Positions 31,223 through 43,988 of a DNA stretch of 64,000 bases are shown here, one piece after another (the stretch's first letter is position 1; every line of letters starts with the position of its first letter). Source of the stretch: Nematostella vectensis (taxonomy: Eukaryota; Cnidaria; Anthozoa; Actiniaria; Edwardsiidae); contig NC_064045.1 of NCBI RefSeq assembly GCF_932526225.1, positions 3,325,998 to 3,389,997 of the forward strand, given 5' to 3'. The notes under the pieces are model-generated. The model saw only the letters and a list, made by a program, of their open reading frames with translations, had not been told where the DNA came from and made no database searches. The translations under genes and the position numbers were made by a program.

Positions 31223-34200
31223 CACCGCAGCTAGAAACTGAGGCTTCTAAAACAAGTGATAATTAATAGCGTTGAAACATTTCCTTCCCCTTGCGCTTCG
31301 CGCCATGATACGCTCTGTTTTATTGAGTTGCTGTCGTTAATTTTTGTGTTGGCACGCAGAAAAAGTAGAATGAATCAAGTTATAAAATGTTTCGTATTTT
31401 ACTTGATCGAAAATTAATGTCTTATTTTGTTCTATTAAAAAAGTTGTGTTGTCTAGTGTGTACTATGTTTAACATTTTTAATGCCTTTGATGGAAACTAA
31501 TAATCATTTTTATTACTTTTGGGTTTTACTTGTTTATTGATGTTATTTTCATTTATAGATATCTGCCATTATCTTTTTCAATAAAGCAAGATTTATCCCA
31601 GTACAGTAAAAACAAAATAAAAGTTTGAAACAAAAGTTACATGAGCATTAACAATGATCTATACAAAACCGGAAAAATAATTTTTGTTTAGAGCGAAAAC
31701 ATGTCCCTTTTCCGTCATCTCAGTACCGTAAATACAAAAATGAAAGAGAAGGTTTCGAAGCAAAAGTTAGGAGCATAAAGACTGTTTATTAGCACAATAA
31801 TTACCCTCTTCCTCTTCACAAAATAAGAACACTGTACCCGCTTTATCTCTATCTTTCTGAAACCACAAGATTTGCCCGTTTAAAAAAAAGCAGAGCGCTG
31901 GAATTGCAACATTTTTACGCTCTTCCCTAAACTGTAGCTTTTTCAAGCGAAATGGTGTTGTCCTGCGCAGATGCAAACAGGTTTAAAGTTGTTTAGATTC
32001 AGTATGTTAAAGCCGCATTATCACCAGTTCACTTCCGGTGGTCCGACGGAAACCTCGACCGTTAAAAGACAAAAGAATCTATTAGAATCCGAGATATTTA
32101 ACAGGCCATTTGCTCTAAATTATCAATCACATCCTCAAAGAAACTTCCAATAGACACACTGCTTTCAATATTTTGAAATATTGTTCGCGTTTTCCGTTAA
32201 AAATCATCGGAGATTGTGTCGTAATCGACCGGAAGTAAACTGGTGACAATGCGGCTTTAAGTATAAGCTGCATCAGCCCCTTGTTATCTTAGCACCACGT
32301 AATGATATCAGATCTCCAAAGAAACAACTAGAATTTCTGCAGCAGGTATTTTTTATTTTTCTGTGACGCAATTGCAGGTGCAAGGCACTTGAAACTTGGA
32401 TCAAAATGGAAAAAAAAACCAAAGCTCGGACTGGCATAGGTCCACGTGCGTATCGCCTTCTTTTTTTTTTAATAGACTTTCTCAACATTGCACGCGTTTC
32501 AGCAAAAATCAAATAAACACTTGAAACTGGTCAGATCATCACGCGGCCTGCCGCCCTCAGCGCCCGCAAGTTCTCTTTTCAAATGTATTGTAAATAATAT
32601 TTCAAATCGCTTCACATCTCTTATTTGTTAAAATCAGATTAAAGCTGAAGACCGTAAAGCTCTATAAACGGCCCGTTAGACTATGGGTGGGAAATAAATA
32701 AGTGTATCTTTTAGCGAACAAATAGAAAGTGACAACCGAAGCCAGCGTTGGTGGTTTATCATACAATCCTTAAAGTTAAAACAAATAATTATGCACAAAA
32801 ATTGTATAAACTGTTTGGAAAGAAGCCCTTCTTAAAAACAGAGCTAAGGTTTGACGAAGATTTCGTGACGCAATTTGCATAGTTGCGCAGTGAATGTGAT
32901 TAGTAAATCAAACGAGGAAATATAATCAAATCATATAGGAAAAAGACATGCATATCGAATAATTGACGTCCGAAAAGTCTCTCAAAAATTTGTTCTTATT
33001 AGCAGGATTGACGCATCCTAACTCGGTCTTAAAACAATCGCTGAATGAGAATGGTCCATTTTCGATAACCTTTACTCAACCTCGGTAAAAAATGATGCAA
33101 GAATTAATCTAATTAAACGGTATTTTGCCGCCATTTACTAGCCCCACTCCGCTGCGTATGTATTTTCCAAAATGGCGACCAAAAAGCTCCATCGCCCAAA
33201 AGTATCATGAGTAGGGTTTCAAATGATATATCTTTGAAAGCTGTTCAAATCGAGTTTGCATTCTCAAAAAGACATTATTTTTCTAAATAACTTTCTATGT
33301 AAATTTCAACTCTATAGACATTCATTTTAAGTTCAAAAATGTTTTTTTTCACGGCGGTGCAAACAGTATGTATTTAATTTTAGCATATATTTAAACTATG
33401 CCCTAAAACTATGTAAAATCATGGAAATTATCTTCCTAACACGGTTTTGGGTAGTATGGACTACTCGAAGTTCTAATGAATTCTCTCTTCATGGTACCTG
33501 TTGGCGTAACTCTTGTAAAGCACTTTTATAACAAGATCATGGTGGGAAAGCTCAGTTGGAATGTTCCCATCCGTGATGTACGTATGAAACGCGGGTACCA
33601 GAGCCTCTTCACACGGAGCGCTAGTTACTCGAGTGTTCTGATATTTTGAAGGTCAGACAGTAAGGTGGCAAATTAAAAAGTCACGCCTTTTTCATGGATC
33701 AAATTTTTGTATGTCACATGGGAAAGAAAACAAAGCCTATCTCAAGTGTTTGACGGTGAGGGCAATTTTACTATTTGCCCCTATAAAGCAGGTTTATTAA
33801 AGAATGTCGATCAACCACTCCTTTATTATTGTTCACACTTGAAAATACATCGGTTTATTTGAAGAAAAGCTCAAAATAACCACCCACGATTGAAGCTATA
33901 TACCTTATTAACAATATGTTATCGAAAGTATCTCAGATATGTGCTTGAAATAGCCGATGGGAAAGGATTCCTGGAGTGAGTCGGTATTGTGCGGGAGCGT
34001 CAAATGGCGGCGTGGTTGGCCTTTTCATTTATAAAATGATTGTATGTGGATGGACAACAATGTTCAGTATTTTCACCTATTGAAACAGTGCAAAGAGGCA
34101 CGCCTTTTTGTTGATCAGTGTTTGTGTCTCACGTGGAGAAAAAGCTCACAGCTCAACTGTTGAAGTTCAACATTGTTTCTAAGACAGCAGGTTTTAAGAA

Positions 34201-34454
34201 GAGACACACATGCACGTGTGTCACCTGGAACTTACAACAAAATATAACTCAAGTCAAGAACATTTTCATACACGCCTTTTCTAATCATAAATTCTCGATT
34301 GTCAGTAGCTTTCTTCAACGTGTCGAGAAACGAAGAAATTAAGAACGAAAGGAATTTCCAAAATTAATAAAAAATAATAAAAAGATAAATATGGCTTTTT
34401 TTGGGAGTATCAGTTCTCTTTAGGAGAAATTAAACTTCGTCTCACACATCTTTC
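31223..34454. other. Intergenic, no genes seen
   Basis: AT-rich DNA with the second copies of repeat families B (32042-32258) and A (33798-34025). No coding exon was recognised. Confidence 0.5.
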
Positions 34455-34504
34455 TAGCGCGAGTTTGCCAGCCAAACAGTCACGTGATCTTAGCGCAAGT
34501 CCCC
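34455..34504 (-). mobile_element. Fragment of the TA-flanked MITE of 5303-5537
   Basis: About 50 bp matching the left end of the MITE at 5303-5355 in reverse orientation, including TTAGCGCAAGTCCCC and AACAGTCACGTGATC. Confidence 0.75.
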
Positions 34505-34701
34505 AATTACTCGGATGGAGATTACTCTTCAAAGTTGCGAAGCGTAAAAGAAGTGAAAGAAGAAAATAGTGTTTTTGAAAACAGACTTTAGGCGGAACAC
34601 CACTGTGTAATTTGACGGTAGTTTGGGATTTTTTGCCTTTTTTCTTTGCAGAATAAAGAAATTGTTGGTTTTAGCGGAAGGCGCCGGTTTACGTCACGTG
34701 G

Positions 34702-34755
34702 TTTAAAAGGCGTCGCACCCTCGGCCCGAGAGAAGTTCGTAACACAAACGTACAG
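34702..34755 (+). promoter_or_regulatory. Possible promoter and 5' UTR exon upstream of the homeobox gene
   Basis: TTTAAAAGG at 34702-34710, preceded by ACGTCACGTG and followed 45 bp later by TACAG|GTACGT, a good donor. This would make a short non-coding first exon spliced towards 37559. Position-based inference only. Confidence 0.25.
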
Positions 34756-37558
34756 GTACGTACTGTATAATTCATGTCATTTAGGTAAAAAAAATTTTTT
34801 TCTTTTTATTTGATGAAATGGTTTGGAAAACTGGACATATGATTAACCAAACACAAGTATTTGACTCTGTCGGGTTTTTCTTCTTTTTGTTTTGATGACT
34901 TTAAAAACCTCTGTTAAATATTCGGACAGTTTTATCCTATGCTAAACTTGCTTTCGTCGTTCGTTCTGTGCGAAACAAGTCTTTGAGATATTTACCCTAT
35001 TTATTATTCTGGTAAATGGTCTTATTTTACAAAGAACTTTGAAATGATTTGATTTTGTTTTTAGTTTTTGTAAAGGTGGCAAGGTCATTTTATTTTATTT
35101 TTTGCAAAGGTCGCGGACTACAAAATGAAAAAAAAAAAATAGGTAAAAACCTTGCTTTTTGTTTTGTTTTAATTGAACGACGCTTTTGAAAAATTGTCCT
35201 AATTGTTCTGAAAAAAGACAGCATGTCTTAAGGTGACGGCGACCGACTTTCTCGTGTGCCTTTCGTTCCCTTGTTGTTACAGTTTCACGTCAATCCGTTA
35301 TTGTGGATAGTTTTACTCCAGACTTCAAATGATTTGAAACAAAAACTAAGTAGGCCTTATTTAAGGAAATAGTTATGATCTTCTTTATGGTGGCAGCGGT
35401 AGATATCCCGTGCTTTTAGCGATCATTTGAAGACACTACCTAACGAATAGCCGCCTATAATAAGAAGTAACAGGTACATTGTTAACGCGGTCAGTAAAAC
35501 TGTCGAGTCGTTTACACAAAAGGTTCTTTTACATCAAAGAAGTGACACAGTTCTTAACACAGGGAGCCGTTTTTTCCCACCACTGCTAGCAGGTGGTAGA
35601 TTGATAGCCGGATCAAGCTTCTCGCTTTACAAAATCATAGTTGATACAGGTAGCAAAACACAGAAATCCTAGCCTGATTCTACCGTTTCTAGGGTTTCAA
35701 CCACGCGCTCCTAATATGTTGGTATGCTTTTAAACCCGCGAGTTGATTCCTAATAGTCAATAGCATTTTGTATGTTGTTGCCCATAGTGGGGTTTATTTG
35801 AAAAAAAAAAATGCTTTTTGCTTAAAAGGTGTTTTATTTTAATTGATGGTTCAACCGATGTTTGTGAGGAAAATTTGCTACGCGTATCAATAGAAATTTA
35901 TTTTTTTTATTTTTTTCAAAAAGTAATCAAACAGATATTATTTTGCATGCATCTTTTACCAAGTAATTTCCCATCTGGCCCTTTTTACACGACACATTTT
36001 ATAATAATCAGTGTTTAATACGACCTATCATTAAAACGACATCCACATTTCTTGATTTTTTTATCTTTGTTTAAATAATCGATAAGTCATGCGGGATGGT
36101 TTATTGAATATTTTCCATATACCTCGTCGGGACTAATCTTCACATTTATTCACCTGTGGTACGTCGGCTTATCTTGCTGTAAACCTGGCCCTGTTATGAC
36201 AGCGCGGATTACACATCTCGGATCATTCATAACATGGTCACTACGGTCCGTCCTCCTTTGAATACTTTTGAACCATCCACCATTATCTCAGAACATCTTA
36301 ATGCTAAAACTCATCCACACTTCACTGTTGGCGTTTTACATTTCAATATAATAACCTTTTTATTTTATTTAATAAGTTCGCCAATTCGAGAGACCTAAAC
36401 CGAGCTAATCGTTCGTAAAGAAAGTGCCTTTTTTGATTGGACCTGATATTTTTTCGTCGCGATTCAACGTCCCAAGTAACCTCCTTCCAAGTTTATCATG
36501 AGCTTTTAAATTTGGTTTCCTTAAAGACGAACAAACAATTGGTCCACGGAAGATTTGGCACTTAATACGTCTTTCAATTAAGCACAATACGAGGTTTCAT
36601 CCGGCCTCGGCCTTAATTTATTTAACTTCCATAAAACTACACGTTTTGGACCCCCTTAGTTTGGTCTCGTGCCTTTTTTTAGCAGTTCGATAACACACTT
36701 CAATTGATAGCGTTTTGGGGGCGTTTAAAAGAGAACGCTTCGTCGAATGTTCAACCGTGTTTGGCTAAGAACACAGGGCTTAAATGATACACAGCTTACT
36801 TTGTTTAGAAATTAAAAGCTCATTAGCAGAACACTGAATACCGAGCCATGAGGACGTTAGACGAAAAGGGCAATTATCAATACTGCGTAGAGTACTTCGT
36901 TATCATCGCCTACACAAGTTATACCATTTTCATCAGATGACGAAAAATTCATTTTAAAATCGTGTTGATGATTATATTAAGTCTGCCGTGAAGACAGCTG
37001 TTCACACGTCCCACAGGTGAAGTTTTAGAGCCGCTCCGATCTCAAATAGCAACCACTAAATGTTTACCAAAAGGGGATAGAAACAAGGCATAAACAACTT
37101 TAGGCGATCACTGCTTCCTTTCCCCTTGGAGCCGTGGGGATCGCGTTAGGCGTTCGAGGAAATTGCGCGATCTCGCCTCTAGGGCTGGGAAAGCACAGAA
37201 TTCCCCACAGTTGGTGCGACTCTAAATGGGGAAATCTTGTCGCCCTGTGCCATCTAATTGGATATCCCGTAAGTATCATATGTATACATTGCGCTATTGT
37301 CCCGGCAGCACCAGCCAATCAGAAGGCGGAATACTAAAATGGAAGCACTTTTAAGGGCCATTGTATCATATTAGCAAAGTTTATTGAATGGATATTTGAT
37401 TTTCTTACTTCAGAATAAGCAAAGGACACACATTAAAATGCATTGTTTAATCCCATTACTCTGCATAATCACTTGCGCTTAAATACGACTTTTATTTGCT
37501 ATGCAACTCAAAGCGTCTTCACTTGCGCGGCGACAACACACCACTAGCGATATTTCTC
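34756..37558 (+). other. Upstream region of the UNCX-like gene
   Basis: No coding exon was recognised. A GC-richer block at about 37100-37335 contains an inverted pair around GATCGCG and a CCAAT-type motif (AGCCAATCAG, 37314-37323), and may be promoter-proximal regulatory DNA. Confidence 0.35.
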
Positions 37559-37793
37559 ATGGATGCTACGCGAACTCCCGGTATTCCGTCTTTTTATCAA
37601 AGTCCCCTGTACAGCGTTGTGGCCCAGAGGGCGCAGGCCCTACAAGCGGCGTCTGGTTCGCAATACGATCCGTGTTGCGTCCCGAGTTTTCTGTCGTACC
37701 ACCCCTACGCCTCGCGCTCCCTAGAGATGCCCTACATGTACCGCCATTCCCTCCACCCCTACATCAACTCTAGCGCCTTTCCTTCTTATCAAG
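37559..37793 (+). CDS. UNCX-like exon 1
   Basis: [20 protein letters not shown] through to SAFPSYQ, ending CAAG|GTAAGA with one base of the next Gly codon. Intron 1 (37794-39851) is AT-rich with the splice-site array at its 3' end. Confidence 0.85.
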
Positions 37794-40700
37794 GTAAGAA
37801 TGAGTACACTTGATTTAACCGATTTACCGATAAAACATTTTTTCCCGCACCGCGTGTTATAACGCGTGTGTAAGGGATCGGGTGATAAGATCGGATAAAT
37901 TTCCTCGGAATGGAAATTTCCGCAGAAAATAATCACATCTCTTACTGATTAATTATCTCTTAGTCTAAAACTAGCCGTTGTTTAATGATCGATTTACCGA
38001 TTAAACAAGTTTTTTTTTTTTTTTTTTGCACCGCGTGCCAAGACGTTTTGTATTCACACTGATAACTTTAATTCGTGGCATAAAAATGTCCGTCAAAAAA
38101 TGAAGATTATCACTTCGTATATTGTTAAACCATTTCCCAGTCTAAAATTGGTAAATATTTTCTACACATCGTTTAATTCTCGATATGAGAATTTGCGCAA
38201 AAGTGGTGAAGTCATTTTTTTTTTTTTCATGGCTAACCGTTTTATTATTGTAAACACTTTTGAAATCATAAACATTTCGGATAATACTTCTAATGGTTTG
38301 ACTTATCAGCATCATCACTTGCTTTCTCACGATTTCAATACCGATTTAATTTTTTTAGTATTCTAGCAAGACTATCCCTATGTAGTTTTATTTCCCTTTG
38401 GATTTAAAACTCATAAACATTAATAAGAGAACGACTTCAAATGGTCGATTACTTTAACTTAGTTACGGGGGTATCATTAAAGAATTCGGAATGTTCTTTT
38501 CATCCTCTCTGCGATCAATACACTACAACTTACTAATGTTAATGTTTAGTTTAAATGATAAAATAAAAAAACCGCGGTTTTCACCCCACTAATTAAGTCA
38601 TTTTCTTTGGGTGTGATAGCTGCTTCAAAATTTTCTAGGTCTGCAAAGTTGTTAGTTTTATTAGAAATTTTGTGTATAGTTTGAATCAATTTTGCGTGCC
38701 ATTAAAGACTATTGTTCATTCTTTTTTCCTTCGATAACCATTTTTTTATTTCGGTGTTCCTTTAGTTTTTATTTTAAGAGGGTCTATCCTCCTGACATGT
38801 CCTTTCAATTTAGTTGTTTATCTCGTTACTTGGGGTGAGGAATTCACAAGTCGGGCAGTTACAGCTAATAATTGTTGAGACATTCAGGCAAATGAGATTA
38901 CAATTGAGATTACATGTATTAATTTTCTACCAGCATATATTTATATAATACGAGATACGTGTTACTAGCATGTGTGCTATATTTGATACCTAATTTTCTA
39001 TATCAAAAACGATAAGTTTTTTAAGTGTAAAACGCCAGTTTGAAACGATTTTTTTATAGCCGGAAACGGAAAATTATTTCATCAAATATAGCGCGATAAT
39101 TCTGTTACCGTTAAAGTACCTTTTAAGGCCAGATTAAGCAGTAAACATGCAAAATATATTCCTCATTCTATTATTTTATTGCAGGAACATTTCTTTAAAT
39201 GTGATTTTAGTTAATTCCATTCGAAGGGGCTATCCTTTTTCTCATTTCTTTTTCCTTTATCGCTTTTTCTTATTCAAGGGCTTAACTGATAATCTGTGTA
39301 CATCGCCTCTTTCTTTTCATATCACATTTGTAGTTTCTCGAACCTCTCTTCAATGAAGACTGAAGGTTCCTTGACCATTCACCCCCGCTTTTATTCTATT
39401 ATCGTTCTATTTTCTACAAGAAATGATACACTCTGGGCTTCAGATTAAAATCGTCCCATTCGTTGCCCTCACTTCAATGCTAGAACTTTTTGGTAAAATC
39501 GTGTCTGTATCTTCTCAACGCCTTCATTTTCCTGGTCATTGCTCTCGATTATTTTTTTAACCCCTTCCGTTATCTTAGTTATGTTCACTCATCTCTGTCA
39601 TTTTATCCGACAAAAGATTGGCCTTGACTATCACCTGAAAAAACCTCCCCTTTATTTACACATTTATGTCCTTTTCTTTCAAGGCCAAAGTTCCTTATAA
39701 CAACCCTTTTATTCACACGTATTTGTCCTTTTTCTTCAAGGCCAGAGTTCCTCATAAAACCCTTTTATTCACACGTATTTGTCCTTTTTCTTCAAGGCCA
39801 GAGTTCCTCATAACAACCCTTATTTCACACGTATGTCTTTTTTCCTTCAAGGCCAGAGATTCCTTGACAACTTGCCCTCACGCAAGCCCCGTCGTATGAG
39901 AGTGAGGACGAACTTCAGTCCCTGGCAACTGGAGGAACTCGAGCGCGCCTTCGAGACTACGCATTACCCTGATGTGTTCATGAGGGAGGCGCTTGCTATG
40001 CGCTTGGATCTCACAGAGGCCAGAGTACAGGTAAGAAATGGTGCATTTTGTAAAGTCTGACGTTCGTCGGACATTTTTCTCGCCAGTATATATAGTACAG
40101 ACTGCTTCACGCAGTTAGTTGGCGCTAAGATGGTACCACGGGTCAACGTCCCCGGTGGTACCTTTAAGTCTGACCATATATAAAAGTTAGTTAAGTGTGT
40201 TTAACCTACAACGTTACGTCGTAGACACAGTCCCTAATGTAGAAAACCAGGTTTTAAACATGAAAATTTATTAGTTGACGTGACACGGGTTCGAACTCCC
40301 GTATTATTGGGGTATAAGACAGGGTGGGTATTGGTGTGAGTTTTATTTTATTTAAGGACTCTTGGTCCTACGACTACTGTGGCCAACACTTGCAAACTAT
40401 CACAAGAGAACCAAAATATCAGAAGAGAACAACTGAGAATATTGTAGAGCTAGTAAGAACGTTAGTCCTGTGGTACCATCTTCAGTATAACAATATTACT
40501 AGCTAACAACCAATCAAATGTTTCCTCTCTGGTATCAATCTTTATTGGAAGAACTTACAAAACTAAAACAGATATAACAACTGAGGAAATGGAAACTGGA
40601 AAGCAATATATTGTTAATACTTACAAAAAAGGCTCGTAGAACTTCTGAGAACGCTGGTCTTGTGATATCATTCCTGGTATCACAACTTACACAAAACCAC

Positions 40701-42483
40701 ACATAGGAACACTGTTCTATTCCTAGGACCTGTGATACCATTCGCAATGACAGTACTTACATACTAAGATATTCCTTTTTTTTAATTGGACTCTTTCTTT
40801 TGGTTTGTTATTTTTATTTATTTTTAATTTGTGTGTGTGGGGAGAATAAAGGTTTTTTTGTACACCAAAACTACAGTCATGATAATGTTATGGTTTCTCT
40901 AGTTTCTTCCACATATCCGTCATAACCTATACAATTTAATGTTTTAGATCTTTGGTCTTTCTTCGACCACGTTTCCGTGCGAGTGTTAGTTCTCTGTGTT
41001 TTTTTTTTGTTAACACTGCTTCCTACACCAACTCATTTGTCATCTTCTATTTTAACTGTCTCTCTCCCAAATTGCTTTTAAACTCCCAGTTAAAATTAAC
41101 AATATGAAATAGAACGCAAGTAAAACTTAATTAGTGATCGCTGCGGAGAGCGGAATTAAGGATATAGGGACTCACCGAAGCCTTAATGAGTGCTTTACTT
41201 AAAAAAATAGAAACAGGCTTGCGTTTCCCTCAGGAATCGTGAGAGTGAACACGCACTGTAAACTTTCAGTCTCGGACCTATAAAAGGTCGTTTACAATAT
41301 CATCTAGGGCATTTTCATTGTTACTTTTAAATTATTTTTATTTGAAATGTTTCATATTTTTTTTCTATAGATGATATGTTTTTTTTTTGTCTGACTTTCA
41401 GATGTGCGAAAAGCCTTCGAGTATCTTTCTAGTTGATGGTCATTGGACGATTTATACTTAGCTTTTGATACAGTATATCAGAATACTGATCAGAATACTA
41501 TCTGAGTGTTAAAAGACTTTACTAGTTCAATTCTTTTAAACTGAAATGAAAATGAATTAAGAATGCTGTCGTTACATATGCATTTATTATGTATCTGGTT
41601 CATTTTCCTGATATTTTTTCTTTATTATTTCCTTTGTTTTTGCCACGCGCTATTTAGTTTTGTGACAATTGATTTCCTTATCAATACTTGATGCGAAATT
41701 ATTGTAGACCCATAACAAAATTTTAGTGATAACAAATAAAAGAACAGCTATCGAGCTCATGAGAGCTTAATGCTCATCATGTTCGCAACTGACGAATTTA
41801 CAAACAATTTTGTTTTGTGTTTGTATCATTGCTTCCCTACAAATTTACTTTTTTAAATCGATAGACGTGCCCTTGAATTTTGAATTTAACGTAGTATTTA
41901 AAAAATATTATAAATCATTTAAATACTAAAATACACAAAAAATGTCTGCAAAAAATTGCAATAGCAAGGTTAGGTATTGCATTGTATTGTTTATTTTATT
42001 TTATTTTTCAAATTTATTTTGTTTCGTTTTATTTTAGACATTTGGATTAAAATTTATATTTCTTTTCAGGTTTGGTTCCAAAACCGGCGAGCAAAGTGGC
42101 GCAAACGGGAGAAAAGCAAAGGCGACGACGACGAAAACGTGGACGAGAACGAACCAAAAGATGAGGAAACAGCAAACCAAACCCCGACTCTCAAAGACAA
42201 CGACGAAAAATCTTATTACAAAGTTGATATCCCCAGTTCTGAACAAAGAATCACAGTGGAAGAAAGATCCGATGATTCTTCAAGAGGACATCTAGGTTCT
42301 CCTAAGGAAAGCAACGAGTTTGGAATCCCTAGTTATGCGCAATTGGGAAGAACCGCGTACTCGTTGGAGTCGAAGTACAAACATTCAGAGTTTCTTGAGA
42401 CTCGACGCACATCAAGTATAGCCGTACTTAGACAAAAAGCAAAGGAGCACGAGGAATGTATCCTAAGTAGCAAAATCCTCTAA
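37559..42483 (+). CDS. UNCX/unc-4-like PRD-class homeobox transcription factor, three exons
   Basis: Exons 37559-37793, 39852-40030 and 42070-42483 give 275 residues. Seen: a Tyr/Pro/Ser-rich N-terminus (1-78), a homeodomain at about 93-152 with Phe8, Trp48, Gln50 and Asn51, an acidic linker, and a C-terminal OAR-like motif [13 protein letters not shown] (about 253-265). The homeodomain core [10 protein letters not shown]...[17 protein letters not shown] is closest, from memory, to vertebrate UNCX (WQLEELEKAF...[17 protein letters not shown]). The intron between homeodomain residues 46 and 47 is typical of PRD-class genes. Known: UNCX/unc-4 proteins are nuclear regulators of neuronal and mesodermal identity. 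Start chosen at 37559; an in-frame ATG at 37496 would add 21 residues. Other PRD-like families (VSX, DRGX) fit less well. Confidence 0.9.
39660..39851 (+). repeat. Tandem array of 3' splice sites at the end of intron 1
   Basis: Three decoy units of about 55-60 bp precede the true acceptor. Each has a pyrimidine tract, CTTCAAG (or TTTCAAG) and GCCAGAG or GCCAAAG, followed by TTCCTNATAA. True site: TTCCTTCAAG|GCCAGAGATTCC at 39851/39852. Decoy AGs fall at about 39682, 39740 and 39797. Confidence 0.9.
39852..40030 (+). CDS. UNCX-like exon 2, homeodomain residues 1-46
   Basis: Begins [20 protein letters not shown] and ends LTEARVQ at CAG|GTAAGA. Carries the N-terminal arm and helices 1-2 of the homeodomain. 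Confidence 0.95.
40031..42069 (+). other. UNCX-like intron 2
   Basis: Contains a hairpin at 40131-40161 (GGTACCAC / GTGGTACC) and a degenerate repeat of ACTTACAAAA/GTGATACCAT-like words at about 40380-40760. A tRNA T-arm-like CGGGTTCGAACTCCCG is at 40287-40302, without a tRNA body. No other gene was seen. Confidence 0.5.
42070..42483 (+). CDS. UNCX-like exon 3 (terminal)
   Basis: Starts [17 protein letters not shown] (recognition helix), then Asp/Glu-rich linker and OAR-like motif; TAA at 42481-42483. Acceptor TCTTTTCAG. Confidence 0.95.
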   Translation, partial: VWFQNRRAKWRKREKSKGDDDENVDENEPKDEETANQTPTLKDNDEKSYYKVDIPSSEQRITVEERSDDSSRGHLGSPKESNEFGIPSYAQLGRTAYSLESKYKHSEFLETRRTSSIAVLRQKAKEHEECILSSKIL

Positions 42484-42671
42484 AAAGACATTTATTTTTT
42501 ATTGTTTCTTTTGTTAAAAAAATTGCGAGGCTCCATTGAACAAACTTTTGGTTCTTTATGTAGATAAAAATAGGTTGGCTGCTAATGTCAACCGTTTTTA
42601 GAAATAGTTCGATTTTTCATTTTCCTAGAAATATACTTCAAATTTGTACATATAAACAAGGTATAAATGTA

Positions 42672-42677
42672 AATAAA
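42672..42677 (+). terminator. Polyadenylation signal of the UNCX-like gene
   Basis: AATAAA about 190 bp after the stop codon on the same strand, in AT-rich 3' flank. Confidence 0.45.
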
Positions 42678-43988
42678 TCCAGCCTTTGAAATCTGGATTG
42701 AGGCAATCGGAATTTTATCTTGACTTATACAACTAGCATAAAAGAAGCGTTGATGGAATTAAACGTTGTTTTAATGCGTGTCAATTCTTCTTACCTTCTG
42801 AATCTGAACCACAACCTCTTATAATAATAATAATCTCAGAATCCTTTAAAGATCTTTCACTCATATTATGAGGAAGAGACACTAAAGAAATCGCATGACT
42901 TTCTTACTTATACAAAACGCTTTAAATCAGTCTTGACATACTTTTCGTCTATAAGAATAAATCTATTTCTTTTTCAAGAAATACACTGAAGCTTATCATT
43001 TCAACCTTGCGTCGATATATTTTCCGTGATCCCTCCACGCCTACACAGACCAACTAGATATTCTAAGTTTTCTGTAGTTTTTTTCCATGAGCTCTACAAG
43101 CTCACTGCGAGGCATCAGTGCAAAACTACACTCCCCTTATCAGTAAACTCCTCTCCCATATTCCTCTTTTTAAAATGGATCAATTTGGGAAGTCATTGGG
43201 CTCGCCTGGGCCGTTTCATCAAAATATAAATGCAAACATCATAAGAGAAGATATCAGGGGGACGATTTTTCTTCCTTTATGATGTGGACAGTTCACACTA
43301 AACTATTACGGGATTTTGTAGGAGATCTGAGCGGAAGAATTTCGTAGACGAAATTCACCCCCGCTCACCTCTCCCTCCATTTAACGCTAAGATAGAACGA
43401 ATGTCTAATGAATAGGATTATCAAGTGTTTTTTTTTTTCGTAGCAATTCGCTTGATAAAATTCTAATTTTTTTAAGCTTATGCGTTTTAAGTATAAAATG
43501 AAAAATAACAAAAATGCTACAAAACTGAACATTTTTGGCACTTTATGATTTGTAATAACGTTCTGGAGAAATCTTCAGGGCGTTTGCAAATATTGGATGC
43601 CACAATTTGATCAAATTTCACCAAATTTATAATGTTAATTGCCGATTACTACAACATAGTTAATATGATAACACTTTATAAAACAAGATGCTGAATAAAA
43701 ATGTTTTTGCGTTCCAAGTTGTTTATCGAAATATAAACCTTATTTCCGCCGTAAAATTTCTAAGGCATTCCTATTTTATGTTGGCGAAGGATAAATTAAT
43801 CTAATTCGTTAGTAAATGCCAATAATTTGTTTTAATAGGTATGAGAATAGTGCATATGCCTCCTCAATTTTACTCCTATTTTTGTCGCCTTTTCACTCTA
43901 GTGCTAGCTACCGCAACTAAACGGTTCTCATACGGGGCAAGCTGTTATCAATAACTAAACTCTATATCACATTAAATAGAATTACCAC
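42678..43988. other. Intergenic, nothing recognised
   Basis: AT-rich DNA between the homeobox gene and the 7-kb duplication; no exon, clear repeat or structured element was seen. Confidence 0.45.

Noticed and set aside
36933-36945. Second hammerhead core on the basis of CATCAGATGACGAAAA
   Set aside because: Lacks the CUGANGA order, stem II and a partner stem I.
40287-40302. tRNA gene
   Set aside because: Only a T-arm-like hairpin with TTCGAAC is present; no D-arm, anticodon arm or acceptor stem upstream.
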